Positions 51,460-60,401 of a DNA stretch of 64,000 nt are shown here, one piece after another. Below the pieces are notes generated by a model. That model did no database searches. It saw only the letters and a list, made by a program, of their open reading frames with translations, and was not told where the DNA came from. The stretch is from JAJPKK01 sp963781195 (GTDB lineage Bacteria > Pseudomonadota > Alphaproteobacteria > Rhizobiales > Xanthobacteraceae): positions 124,001 through 188,000 of the forward strand of contig CAWAEZ010000004.1 of NCBI GenBank assembly GCA_963781195.1, given 5' to 3'. Positions within the stretch are counted from its first letter, which is position 1, and every line of letters begins with the position of its first letter. The translations under genes and the position numbers were made by a program.

Positions 51460-51871
51460 ATGGGGTGGTTCCGGACACAGAGGTTCCAGGGAGCGGCGTT
51501 TGCGCTGTTCGCCCTGGCGTGTCAGCTGGTGCTCTCCTTTGGCCACGTCCATCTCGATCCCACCGCGAATAATGGCGGTTATTGGCCGATTGCGGCGGCC
51601 TCGGGGAAGGCGGCGGCGGCGCCTTCCAGCGAGACTGCACTTACGGTGCTTCCCACGACGCACCGCCAGAACGACCAGAACAAAGCCGGCCAGGATTTTT
51701 GCGCGATTTGCGCCAGTCTGAGTCTCGGCGAGCACGCTGGTCGTTCCCAGCACGCCGACGCTGCTCTCCCGGTTTTCATCCTTCAAGCAATTGCATTGGT
51801 CGTTCGCCGTCGCGCAAGCGCGGTCGATCGACCATTTTCATTTCGAAGCTCGCGGTCCTCCGACGGCTTGA
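51460..51871 (+). pseudogene. DUF2946-type protein interrupted by an apparent frameshift
   Basis: From ATG 51460 the frame gives MGWFRTQRFQGAAFALFALA, a membrane segment, FGHVHLD and QDFCAICASLSLG, the usual N-terminal part of DUF2946. After about 51740 that frame loses sense. The next frame gives STLVVPSTPTLLSRF and ARSIDHFHFEARGPPTA and stops at 51871, exactly the expected C-terminus. One extra base near 51735-51745 would explain it. DUF2946 proteins commonly precede TonB receptors for metals, as here. It is either a recent pseudogene or a sequencing error. Confidence 0.65.
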
Positions 51872-52003
51872 TGCATGACGGAGTGCGGCCGGTGACCCGT
51901 GAATTCGGGGACGCTGGCGGACTTCGGCCAGGGCGCATTTCGCCCTGCATCCGCGCGAATTCCTTCGCGCGCATCAGACAGCCAATCCGTGAGGAATATC
52001 ACC

Positions 52004-54535
52004 ATGAAAGCCCCAATTCGTTTGGGTCTGCTCGTGAGCGGATCCGTATTTGCCGTGGCCACGGCATGGAATACAGCGCTCGCCCAAGACCCGACCGTAA
52101 CCCCGCCGGGCGCAGCGGGGACGTCGGCGCCTCCGGCAGCAGCAACACAGACGCCGGCGCCTTCCAGCGTAACCCCTCCCAGTGCCACGCCCTCCAGCAC
52201 AACGCCCGCCGGAACGCCGGGGACTACAATGCCGGAGATTAAGGTGACCGCTCCCAAGGAGACGCCGGCTGCTCCGCCGAAACGCGCGGCGACGGCGCCC
52301 CGAGAGGCAGGAGGGGGGGCCGCAGCCCCCGCGCGCCAGGCTCCGACGCGACCGGCTCCCGCAACGAACGCTCCTGCGCACAGTGCGGCCCAGACGGCGG
52401 CAGCGCGACAAGCGGCCGAGACCCGCGCCTTCACCCAGAAGGTCGAGCGTTTCAACCAGCAGCGCGACAACATCCTGCCGAAAACGGGAACCGCTTCAAC
52501 GACCGTCACCAGTCAGCAGATCAGCAATGCCCCGGGCGGCGCCAACCAGTCGGTAAGCGACATTCTGGTGACCCAGTTCCCCGGCGTCTCCCAGGATTCG
52601 ACGTCGTCCGGCGACTTTCACGTGCGCAACGAACACGCCAACGTGCAGTTTCGCATCAACGGAATCATCCTGCCCGACGGTGTTTCCGGTTTCGGACAGT
52701 TTCTCGAAACGAGCTTCATCGGAAGCATGTCGCTGATCACCGGTGCGCTTCCCGCCCAATACGGGTTGCACAACACCGCGATCCTCGACATCACCTCCAA
52801 GGATTTCAGCACCAACCCGAACTCGGGATCGATGGGCGTCTATGGCGGCTCATACGGCAGCATCACGCCGACATTCGAATATGGCGGCAAGGCCGGAAAG
52901 ACCGAATATTTCTTCGCTGCGCGCGAATTCCAGAACTTCCTGGGGCTCGAGAATCCGACCCCGAATGCCGGTGCGCTCCACGACTTCAACACCAGGGGCG
53001 GCTTCTTCGGCTACACGTCGACCTACTTGGACGACTGGACCCGCCTCAGCACGATCGTCGGCGCCCAGACCATCAAGTATCAGATTCCCACCAATCCCGG
53101 GCAACAGGTCTTTCCGGGCTTGTTTCCGATCTACGGAGTCGACGCGACCGGTGGAGACTCCGCGAAGATCAACGAGGTGCAATACGAAAAAAGCGCCTAC
53201 GGCGTGCTCGCGTGGCAAAAGTCGCTGGGCGATCTCGACATGCAGCTCGCCTACTTCACCCGCTACAACAGCCTGCTGTTCGTGCCCGACGTCTATGGCG
53301 ACCTTCTCTTTAACGGCGTCGCGTCGGAGGTCTATCGAAGTTCGTTGATGAACGGCCTCCAGGGTGACAACGCCTACAAGGTCAACGATGCGCACACGCT
53401 GCGCTTCGGTTTCAACTCGAGTGCCGAGCAGGGCATCGTGCGCACCGTCTCGACGGTTGAACCGTGCTGCGACGCAAACGGCAATGCCACCGGCGGTCCG
53501 TTCACCTTCACCGATCCCAATGTCCTGACCGGCTATCTGGCCGGCGTCTATTTGCAGGACGAGTGGCGGCTCACGCACAACCTGACCCTAAATGTGGGCG
53601 CGCGCTTCGACCAGATGTGGCAAATCGTCGACAAGAATCAGCTCAGCCCGCGCGCCAACTTCGTCTACAAGCCGTTCTGGGGCACGACGATTCATGCCGG
53701 CTACGCGCGCTATTTCACGCCGCCGCTGCTCACCCTCGAAGCGCAATCGAACGTGGCGCTGTACGAGAACACGACGGGGGCGCCGCCCTCGAACGCGCAA
53801 AACGTCATCCTTCCCGAACGCTCCAACGTGGTGGACGCTGGTATTGTCCAGCAGTTGCTGCCGCAGTGCCCGACGGCGACCGGTGCGCTTTACGGAAAGG
53901 CACCGCTGTCGAGCGTGCCGGCGCTCAACTGCCCGAGCCTCGAGGTCGGAGTGGACGGCTATTACAAGCGGGCCCAGGACCTCCTCGATGATGGGCAGTT
54001 CGGCGCCGCCTATACGCTCACCGCCTTCAACTATGAGAAAGGAGAGGTATGGGGCATGGAGACCAAAGCGAAGTTCTCCATGAACAACTTCAGCGCCTAC
54101 GGAAATTTCTCCTGGGGGCGTGAAGTCGCCCACACCGTCGTCTCCAACCAGAGCCTGTTCGCGCCTGACGAACTCGCCTACCTTTCCACCCACTGGATCA
54201 ACACGGATCACTCGCAGCTTTTGACCGCCAATGCGGGTCTCTCCTATCTGTTCGGAGACGGTACCCGCGCCAGCCTGAACATGGTCTACGGAAGCGGATT
54301 GCGTGCCGGCGACTACAACACGGACCACGTTCCCGCTTACGTGGTGTTCAACGCCGGCATCCAGCGGCAGATCTGGGAGCACGGACTGTTCGACAAGCCG
54401 ATCGTCGGGCGCCTCGACGTGGTGAACCTCTTCGACCGGGTCTACGCCATCCGCGAGGGCAGCGGCATCGGCGTGTTTGCTCCGCAATACGGCGCGCGGC
54501 GCGGGTATTTCGCCGGCCTGTCCCAGAAACTCTGA
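52004..54535 (+). CDS. TonB-dependent outer-membrane receptor, metal-linked
   Basis: An 843-residue protein from ATG 52004, with GAGG eight bases upstream and a signal peptide ending NTALAQ. Residues 28-150 are low-complexity, rich in Pro, Ala and Thr. The plug domain follows (TTVTSQQISNAPGGANQSV, DILVTQFPGVSQD, VQFRINGIILPDGVSGFG). The rest is beta-barrel (FFAAREFQNFLGLENPTP) ending in VRGYFAGLSQKL-like aromatic sequence suited to outer-membrane insertion. It sits between DUF2946 and an RcnR-type sensor/RND pump, so its ligand is probably a metal chelate, such as nickel, cobalt or copper complexes. Confidence 0.85.
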   Translation: MKAPIRLGLLVSGSVFAVATAWNTALAQDPTVTPPGAAGTSAPPAAATQTPAPSSVTPPSATPSSTTPAGTPGTTMPEIKVTAPKETPAAPPKRAATAPREAGGGAAAPARQAPTRPAPATNAPAHSAAQTAAARQAAETRAFTQKVERFNQQRDNILPKTGTASTTVTSQQISNAPGGANQSVSDILVTQFPGVSQDSTSSGDFHVRNEHANVQFRINGIILPDGVSGFGQFLETSFIGSMSLITGALPAQYGLHNTAILDITSKDFSTNPNSGSMGVYGGSYGSITPTFEYGGKAGKTEYFFAAREFQNFLGLENPTPNAGALHDFNTRGGFFGYTSTYLDDWTRLSTIVGAQTIKYQIPTNPGQQVFPGLFPIYGVDATGGDSAKINEVQYEKSAYGVLAWQKSLGDLDMQLAYFTRYNSLLFVPDVYGDLLFNGVASEVYRSSLMNGLQGDNAYKVNDAHTLRFGFNSSAEQGIVRTVSTVEPCCDANGNATGGPFTFTDPNVLTGYLAGVYLQDEWRLTHNLTLNVGARFDQMWQIVDKNQLSPRANFVYKPFWGTTIHAGYARYFTPPLLTLEAQSNVALYENTTGAPPSNAQNVILPERSNVVDAGIVQQLLPQCPTATGALYGKAPLSSVPALNCPSLEVGVDGYYKRAQDLLDDGQFGAAYTLTAFNYEKGEVWGMETKAKFSMNNFSAYGNFSWGREVAHTVVSNQSLFAPDELAYLSTHWINTDHSQLLTANAGLSYLFGDGTRASLNMVYGSGLRAGDYNTDHVPAYVVFNAGIQRQIWEHGLFDKPIVGRLDVVNLFDRVYAIREGSGIGVFAPQYGARRGYFAGLSQKL

Positions 54536-54565
54536 CGTGAGCGCTTCGGAGAAGAGGTGATTCCC

Positions 54566-55249
54566 ATGAAAAAGGTTCTTCTTGTCTGCATGGCGCTCGG
54601 CGCTTTGATCATACCGGCCGCAGCGGCCGATTGGACCGGCTTTCACGTCGGCGCACATGTCGGCTTCGCATTCGCAGGCGAGGATGCTTCGAGCGGACTG
54701 TTCGGAACGCCGGAAACGTTTTCCACCAATCCGAGCGGGTTCATCGGCGGCCTGCAGGCTGGCTATGATTACCAATTCTCGCCCAACTGGCTGGTGGGTG
54801 CCGAAATCGCTCAGTCATGGTCGGCGGCGAGCGGCAACTTCAATTTCAGCACCACAACGCCGGGCGGCGCGTTCGCCACCGGCATCTTCGACAGCAATCA
54901 AAACTGGTACGGCACCATCACCGGCCGGCTCGGATATGTGACCGGCGACTGGGTGCTGTACGCCAAGGGCGGCGCCGCTTGGATGAATGCCGATTACAAT
55001 GTGGCGGTCACCGGCCCGTTCGCCGGTGGGACGATCAACAGCACCCGGTCGGGATACGCCGCCGGCATCGGTGGGGAATGGAGGTTCGCGCCGGATTGGT
55101 CGACCAATCTCGAGTACGATTATCTCGATTTCGGCACCGGCTCCTACGCCCTCGGCGGCGTCGGAACGACCGTCGATTCCCATGTGCAGTTGCTCAAGGT
55201 CGGATTGAACTACCATCTCAGGCCGGGTGGATTGTTCGGCTGGTTCTGA
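54566..55249 (+). CDS. Small outer-membrane beta-barrel protein
   Basis: A 227-residue protein from ATG 54566 behind AGAGG, with a Sec signal MKKVLLVCMALGALIIPAAA. The mature part has alternating strands: WTGFHVGAHVGFAF, GFIGGLQAGYDYQF, VGAEIAQSW, WYGTITGRLGYVTGDWVLY and WSTNLEYDYLDFG. It ends in an aromatic residue (LFGWF), as outer-membrane barrels do. It belongs to the Omp25/Rop-like eight-stranded porin group common in rhizobia. It follows the TonB receptor after 30 bp and is probably cotranscribed with it. Confidence 0.85.
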   Translation: MKKVLLVCMALGALIIPAAAADWTGFHVGAHVGFAFAGEDASSGLFGTPETFSTNPSGFIGGLQAGYDYQFSPNWLVGAEIAQSWSAASGNFNFSTTTPGGAFATGIFDSNQNWYGTITGRLGYVTGDWVLYAKGGAAWMNADYNVAVTGPFAGGTINSTRSGYAAGIGGEWRFAPDWSTNLEYDYLDFGTGSYALGGVGTTVDSHVQLLKVGLNYHLRPGGLFGWF

Positions 55250-55345
55250 CCACGAAAACCTCTGCCGCGGCGCCGTCGCGCCGCGGCTACGGGCGGTTCG
55301 CGCCGTGCACACCCTCCGACCCCGGCCATGCCCCCGGACATTCCC

Positions 55346-55387
55346 GGGACAGGCGGCGCGCGCCCATGGTATACTCCCCTACGGTAT
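55346..55387 (+). promoter_or_regulatory. Promoter with embedded RcnR/CsoR-type operator
   Basis: GGGACA (55346-55351) and TATACT (55370-55375), 18 bp apart, form a promoter for the sensor gene. Overlapping the -10 is ATACTCCCCTACGGTAT (55371-55387): ATAC and GTAT are inverse ends enclosing a C4 tract. RcnR-type repressors recognise such A/T-flanked G/C tracts. Apo-sensor bound here would block RNA polymerase. Confidence 0.6.
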
Positions 55388-55402
55388 TGCGAGGCATCTT
55401 CC

Positions 55403-55681
55403 GTGTCCCATACAATTCGTGACAAATCGCGATTGCTCAAACGCGTGAAGCGGATTCGCGGTCAGATCGAAGCGGTCGAGCGGGCGCTCGAACAAGAGAT
55501 CGGTTGCAACGATGTCATGCAGCTGATCGCGGCCGCTCGTGGCGCCATGAACGGGCTGATGGCGGAGGTGGTGGAGGATCACGTCCGCATGCATGTCCTC
55601 GACCCGAGGTGCGGGCCGGGGGTCGAGCAGGCGCAGGCGGCCGAGGAGCTGATCGACGTGGTGCGCTCCTATCTCAAGTAG
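55403..55681 (+). CDS. RcnR-type Ni/Co-responsive repressor (CsoR/RcnR family)
   Basis: A 92-residue all-helical repressor from GTG 55403, with GAGG eight bases upstream. Read from this start (MSHTIRDKSRLLKRVKRIRG), the metal ligands fall at His3, Cys35, His60 and His64, the set that defines the nickel/cobalt sensor RcnR. Copper CsoR and formaldehyde FrmR differ at positions 3, 60 or 64. The exact numbering also supports the GTG start, because the N-terminus is itself a ligand. It precedes the RND genes by 14 bp and probably represses them until Ni(II) or Co(II) binds. Confidence 0.9.
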   Translation: MSHTIRDKSRLLKRVKRIRGQIEAVERALEQEIGCNDVMQLIAAARGAMNGLMAEVVEDHVRMHVLDPRCGPGVEQAQAAEELIDVVRSYLK

Positions 55682-55695
55682 TCAGGTGTCCTCCC

Positions 55696-56991
55696 ATGCG
55701 TACCGACGCCGGCAACACCGAACGCAAGCGAGGCGCTTTCATCGGCGGACTGTTGACCTTCGTCGTGGCCCTCGCCCTGGGAATTGCCGTGGCGAGCCTC
55801 CTGCCGCAGGTGTCGGACTCCGTTCGCGGCGCGCTCGGTTTCACGTCGGGCGTAAACGTCGCGGTGCCGAAGGCCGAAGACGACGCTGAGCGGTCGGCCG
55901 GACCCGCGCGGGGCGCGGCAGCGGACGATCAACCCGACGTCATCAAGTTGACGCAGGGCCAGATCGACATCGCCGGCATCGAGGTCGCTCCGGTACAGGA
56001 CGGCTTGCTGATCCGCCGCATCATGATCCCGGGCACGATCATTCCTCAAGCGGACCGCATCGCGCGGGCTTCGGTCAAGCTCTCCGGCACTGTCGCGGAG
56101 CTGCGAAAGAACCTGGGCGACCACGTCGTGAAGGACGAGGTCATGGCGGTGCTCGAGAGTCGGGAGGTCGCCGGCGCGAAAAGCGAATATCTCGCGGCGC
56201 GGCTGACTAGCGCACTGAGCAACGATCTCTACGACCGCGACAAGGAGCTGTGGGACCGCCGGGTCACCAGCGAGCAGATGCTGCTGCGCTCCCGAAACAC
56301 CGCTGCACAGGCGAAAGTGAACCTGGATATCGCGCGCCAGAAGCTGTTTGCGATCGGACTGTCGGAAAAGGAGATCGCGGCGCTGCCGGAGCAGTCGGAA
56401 GCGACTTTGCGACGCCAGGAAGTCCGCGCGCCGATGACCGGGCGCGTGGTCGATCGCAAGGTCGATCTCGGCGTCGCCGTGGGGCGAGACAATCTCGAGA
56501 CCGAGCTCTTCACGATCGCGGACCTCGATCGGGTCTGGGTCGATCTCGCGGTCAGCCCGACCGACCTGCCCTTGGTCCGGGAGGGACAGAAGGTAACCGT
56601 GGCCGCGCATGGTCTGGCGTATCGTGCCCTCGGCAAGATCATGTTCATCAGTCCGATGATCGACCGCGACACCCATTCCGCCCGCGTCGTCGCGGAAATC
56701 GCCAATCCGGACGGTAACTGGCGGCCGGGCTCCCTGGTCCATTCGACCATCGAGATCGAGGAACATGCGTCTCCGCGCGTCGTCCCGACCAGCGCCGTGC
56801 AGACGATCGGCAAAGACCGCGTGGTGTTCGTGCGTACGCCCGCCGGGTTCGAAAAACGCGTCGTGATGGTCGGGCAAAGCGACGATCGCGTCAGCGAGAT
56901 CGCGACCGGTGTCCGCGCCGGTGAAACGGTCGCGGTCACCAATACCTTCGCCCTCAAGGCCGAATTCCTGAAGTCATTGGCCGAGGATTGA
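55696..56991 (+). CDS. CzcB/CnrB-type periplasmic adaptor of an RND metal pump
   Basis: A 431-residue membrane-fusion protein. One N-terminal membrane helix (GAFIGGLLTFVVALALGIAV) anchors it. Lipoyl-like halves flank a helical hairpin (ASVKLSGTVAELRKNLGDHV, RRQEVRAPMTGRVVDRKVDL), followed by the beta-barrel and membrane-proximal domains (VPTSAVQTIGKDRVVFVRT). No His/Met-rich metal motif is present. It would connect the inner-membrane pump to an outer-membrane channel. It overlaps nothing but lies seven bases before the pump gene. Confidence 0.9.
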   Translation: MRTDAGNTERKRGAFIGGLLTFVVALALGIAVASLLPQVSDSVRGALGFTSGVNVAVPKAEDDAERSAGPARGAAADDQPDVIKLTQGQIDIAGIEVAPVQDGLLIRRIMIPGTIIPQADRIARASVKLSGTVAELRKNLGDHVVKDEVMAVLESREVAGAKSEYLAARLTSALSNDLYDRDKELWDRRVTSEQMLLRSRNTAAQAKVNLDIARQKLFAIGLSEKEIAALPEQSEATLRRQEVRAPMTGRVVDRKVDLGVAVGRDNLETELFTIADLDRVWVDLAVSPTDLPLVREGQKVTVAAHGLAYRALGKIMFISPMIDRDTHSARVVAEIANPDGNWRPGSLVHSTIEIEEHASPRVVPTSAVQTIGKDRVVFVRTPAGFEKRVVMVGQSDDRVSEIATGVRAGETVAVTNTFALKAEFLKSLAED

Positions 56992-56997
56992 CGGGCC

Positions 56998-59900
56998 ATG
57001 ATCGAACACGTCCTGGCCTTCTCGGTCCGCCGCCGCTGGTACGTTCTGTTGTTCACGATCGCGGCGGCGCTGTCGGGTGTCTGGGCGCTGACCGTTCTGC
57101 CGATCGACGCGGTTCCCGACGTGACCAACGTCCAGGTGCAGATCAACGCTTCCGCGCCTGCGCTGTCGCCCATCGAAGTCGAAAAACAGGTTACGTTTCC
57201 GATCGAGATCGCGCTGGCCGGCACCCCCGGCCTGGAAAAAACGTGGTCGTTCTCGCGCAACGGCTTTGCCCAGGTCACGGCGGTCTTCACCGACCGGACC
57301 GACGTCTATTTTGCCCGTCAGCAGGTGACGGAGCGGTTGGTCGACGCCAAGAATGCCCTGCCGCCCGGAGTCGAGGTGAAGATGGGCCCGATTTCGACCG
57401 GGCTCGGCGAAATCTATTGGTGGGCGGTCGAGTATGTGCCGGCCGGCGAGACTGCGCGCAACGGCGTTCCCGGCTGGCAACCTGACGGATCGTATCTCAC
57501 GCCCGAGGGCGAGCGCCTCGCCGACGAGTTGTCCCGCCTCGTCTATCTCCGCACGGTGCAGGACTGGATCGTCAGGCCTCAGCTCAAGACCGTGCGCGGC
57601 GTCGCCGGTGCCGACGCCATCGGCGGTTACGTCAAACAGTACCAGGTCGAGCCCGATGTCGCGAAGCTCGTCGGATACGGGCTGTCCGTCAGCCAATTGG
57701 CGAGTGCCATCGAGGCCAATAATGCCAGCCGCGGCGCGAACTACATCGAGCGTTTCGGCGAGGGCTACGTTGTGCGCACCAACGGGCGCGTCGAGACTTT
57801 GTCGGAAATCGGCGACATCGTGGTCGCTGCGCGTGGCGACATTCCGATCCATGTCAGAGACGTCGCGGAGGTGTCGGTCGGACGCGACCTGCGTCTCGGC
57901 AGCGCGAGCATCGACGGTCACGAGGCGGTGCTCGGGACGGTGCTGATGCTGGTCGGCGGCAACAGCCGAACGGTGGCGGCGGCGGTCGACGATAAAATCA
58001 AGCAGGTGGGCCGCACTCTGCCGCCCTCCATCCGCATCCGGACGATCTTGAACCGGACCCAGTTGGTCGACGGCACCGTGCAGACGGTGGCAACCAATCT
58101 TCTCGAGGGCGCCTCCCTCGTCATTCTCGTCCTGTTTATGCTGCTGGGAAATTTTCGCGCCGCCCTCATCACGGCCATGGTCATCCCCATCACCATGCTG
58201 ATCACCGCGATGGGTATGTTTCAGCTCAAGCTGAGCGCCAATCTGATGAGCCTGGGGGCGCTCGACTTCGGCCTGATCGTCGACGGTGCCGTGATCATTG
58301 CCGAGAACAGCATGCGCCACCTGGCGGAGCGCCAGCGCCAGCTTGGACGCGTGCTGCTGCAGCAGGAGCGCCTCGACACCGTTACCGCGTCCGCGAGCGA
58401 GGTCATCGGTCCGACGGTATACGGCCAGCTCATCATCGGGCTCGTCTATGTGCCGCTGCTCACGTTCTCCGGCATCGAGGGCAAGACCTTTCAACCGATG
58501 GCGCTGACGGTCATCGTCGCATTGGTAACGGCCTTCGTGTTGTCGCTGACCTTCATGCCCGCGATGATCGCGATATTCGTCACCGGCAAGGTGAACGAGC
58601 AAGACAACCGATTTGTCCGCGGGCTCAAGGCCGTCTACGCGCCGGCGCTTGCGGTCGTCATCCGTCATCCGATGTTACCGGTCGGCGCGGGTGTCGTGGC
58701 GATCGTCGGCGCGGCGGTGCTGTTTTCCCATCTCGGCCAGGAATTCATCCCCAAGCTCGACGAGAAGAACATCGTGATGGAGGTGAAGCGGATACCGAGC
58801 ACGTCGCTGACGCAATCGCAATCGATGCAATTGATCAACGAAAGGATGATCGGAAAATTCCCGCAGGTGGCTTTCGTGTTCTCCCGGGGCGGGACGCCGG
58901 ATCTCGCCGCAGACCCGATGCCGCCGAGCGCCACCGACACCTACATCATCCTGAAGCCGCGGCAGGATTGGCCCGACCCGGATCTGCCGAAGGACACCTT
59001 GATCCGCAATATCGCCGAGGAGGTCGCGACCATTCCGGGCAACAAGGTGGGCTTCTCGCAACCGATCCAGATGCGCTTCAACGAGCTGATCGCGGGCGTT
59101 CGCGAGGATCTCGCGGTCAGCGTGTTCGGCGACGAGTTCGAGCCGATGCTTCATGCCGCGAACCAGATCGCATCGGTGCTTCAAGGAATTCGGGACGCCA
59201 CCGAGGTCAAGGTGGAGGATGTGATCGGCATGCCGGTCCTGGAGATCAGAATCGACAAGGCGGAGCTTGCCCGGCACGCACTCAGCCTCTCGACCGTGCA
59301 GGACATCATCGGCATCGCTGTCGGCGGGCGGTCGGCCGGCTTGGTGTTCGAGGGCGATCGCCGATTCCAGATCGTGGTTCGGCTGTCCGATATCGAGCGC
59401 AACAACATCGATGTGCTCAAGAACCTGCCGATTCCGCTGCCGGGCGCCGCGGCAAACGACGGCGAAAGCGCCGTCCTGCATACACTGCCGTTGCGCGTGC
59501 TCGCCGATTTCAATCTGTCCGAGGGGCCGAACCAGGTCAGCCGCGAGAACGGCAAGCGGCGCGTCGTCATCACCGCGGACGTCCGCGGGCGCGACCTCGG
59601 CTCGCTCGTTGCAGAAGCGCAGGCCAAGGTCGCCCATAAGGTGACGTTGCCGCCCGGGTACTGGCTCACGTGGGGAGGCCAGTTCGAGAACTTCATTGCC
59701 GCCCGGCAGCGCCTCATGATCGTGGTGCCGATCTGCTTCACCCTGATCTTCTTCTTGCTGCTCGGCGCGCTCGGGTCGTGGCGCGACGCCCTTCTGGTCT
59801 TCAGCGCTGTGCCGCTCGCCCTCACCGGCGGCATTTTTGCGCTGTGGCTGCGCGGGATGAGCTTTTCCATATCCTCGGCCGTGGGTTTCATCGCGCTGTC

Positions 59901-60273
59901 GGGCGTCGCCGTGCTCAATGGTCTCGTCATGCTCACCTTCATCCGGCAACTCGTCGAGGAGGGCCTGCCGCTCGACGAGGCCATAACCCGCGGCGCGCTG
60001 ACCCGGCTGCGGCCGGTCGTGATGACGGCGCTCGTCGCATCGCTGGGCTTCGTGCCGATGGCGATCGCAAACGGGACGGGCGCCGAGGTCCAAAAGCCGC
60101 TGGCGACGGTGGTCATCGGCGGTCTTATCAGCGCGACTTTGCTCACTCTGCTGGTGCTGCCCGCCCTGTATGCGCGCTTTTCCAAACCGGCGCATCGCAG
60201 CGGGGAGGGGGCTTCCCCAAAAATAGACGTCCCGGTCGCGAAGGTCCTGACGTCGCGCAGATGGGCGCCGTGA
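56998..60273 (+). CDS. CzcA/CnrA-type heavy-metal RND efflux pump
   Basis: A 1091-residue inner-membrane pump, the normal length for HME-RND proteins. Twelve membrane helices are expected, with two large periplasmic loops. The proton-relay residues of the fourth helix are Asp423, Asp429 and Glu436 (GALDFGLIVDGAVIIAEN), with the same spacing as CzcA. N-terminal VLPIDAVPDVTNVQVQI is typical. With the RcnR-type sensor, nickel or cobalt is the best substrate guess; zinc and cadmium remain possible. The outer-membrane subunit C is not found in the window. Confidence 0.93.
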   Translation: MIEHVLAFSVRRRWYVLLFTIAAALSGVWALTVLPIDAVPDVTNVQVQINASAPALSPIEVEKQVTFPIEIALAGTPGLEKTWSFSRNGFAQVTAVFTDRTDVYFARQQVTERLVDAKNALPPGVEVKMGPISTGLGEIYWWAVEYVPAGETARNGVPGWQPDGSYLTPEGERLADELSRLVYLRTVQDWIVRPQLKTVRGVAGADAIGGYVKQYQVEPDVAKLVGYGLSVSQLASAIEANNASRGANYIERFGEGYVVRTNGRVETLSEIGDIVVAARGDIPIHVRDVAEVSVGRDLRLGSASIDGHEAVLGTVLMLVGGNSRTVAAAVDDKIKQVGRTLPPSIRIRTILNRTQLVDGTVQTVATNLLEGASLVILVLFMLLGNFRAALITAMVIPITMLITAMGMFQLKLSANLMSLGALDFGLIVDGAVIIAENSMRHLAERQRQLGRVLLQQERLDTVTASASEVIGPTVYGQLIIGLVYVPLLTFSGIEGKTFQPMALTVIVALVTAFVLSLTFMPAMIAIFVTGKVNEQDNRFVRGLKAVYAPALAVVIRHPMLPVGAGVVAIVGAAVLFSHLGQEFIPKLDEKNIVMEVKRIPSTSLTQSQSMQLINERMIGKFPQVAFVFSRGGTPDLAADPMPPSATDTYIILKPRQDWPDPDLPKDTLIRNIAEEVATIPGNKVGFSQPIQMRFNELIAGVREDLAVSVFGDEFEPMLHAANQIASVLQGIRDATEVKVEDVIGMPVLEIRIDKAELARHALSLSTVQDIIGIAVGGRSAGLVFEGDRRFQIVVRLSDIERNNIDVLKNLPIPLPGAAANDGESAVLHTLPLRVLADFNLSEGPNQVSRENGKRRVVITADVRGRDLGSLVAEAQAKVAHKVTLPPGYWLTWGGQFENFIAARQRLMIVVPICFTLIFFLLLGALGSWRDALLVFSAVPLALTGGIFALWLRGMSFSISSAVGFIALSGVAVLNGLVMLTFIRQLVEEGLPLDEAITRGALTRLRPVVMTALVASLGFVPMAIANGTGAEVQKPLATVVIGGLISATLLTLLVLPALYARFSKPAHRSGEGASPKIDVPVAKVLTSRRWAP

Positions 60274-60401
60274 GACCGGGATCGCATGCCAGCGGCGGGA
60301 CGCTGGGGTCGACCCAATCTCAGGCGCGGATGTTCAGAAGGCCGACGACCACCCCCGGCCCACAGAATGCGTGTCGGCTGGTGGTCGACGCTGAGCGACG
60401 G

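Noticed and set aside
51255..52003. Cobalamin riboswitch upstream of the TonB receptor
   Set aside because: No B12-box-like conserved sequence or multi-helix layout was seen; the space is mostly filled by the DUF2946 remnant.
56974..60195. Two long antisense frames under the RND pump
   Set aside because: They are rich in Arg, Asp, His and Gly and mirror membrane helices of the pump; no family pattern.
60274..60401. Terminator hairpin CCAGCG/CGCTGG between the RND and SQR-like genes
   Set aside because: The stem is only six pairs, the loop is GC-rich, and no T run follows.
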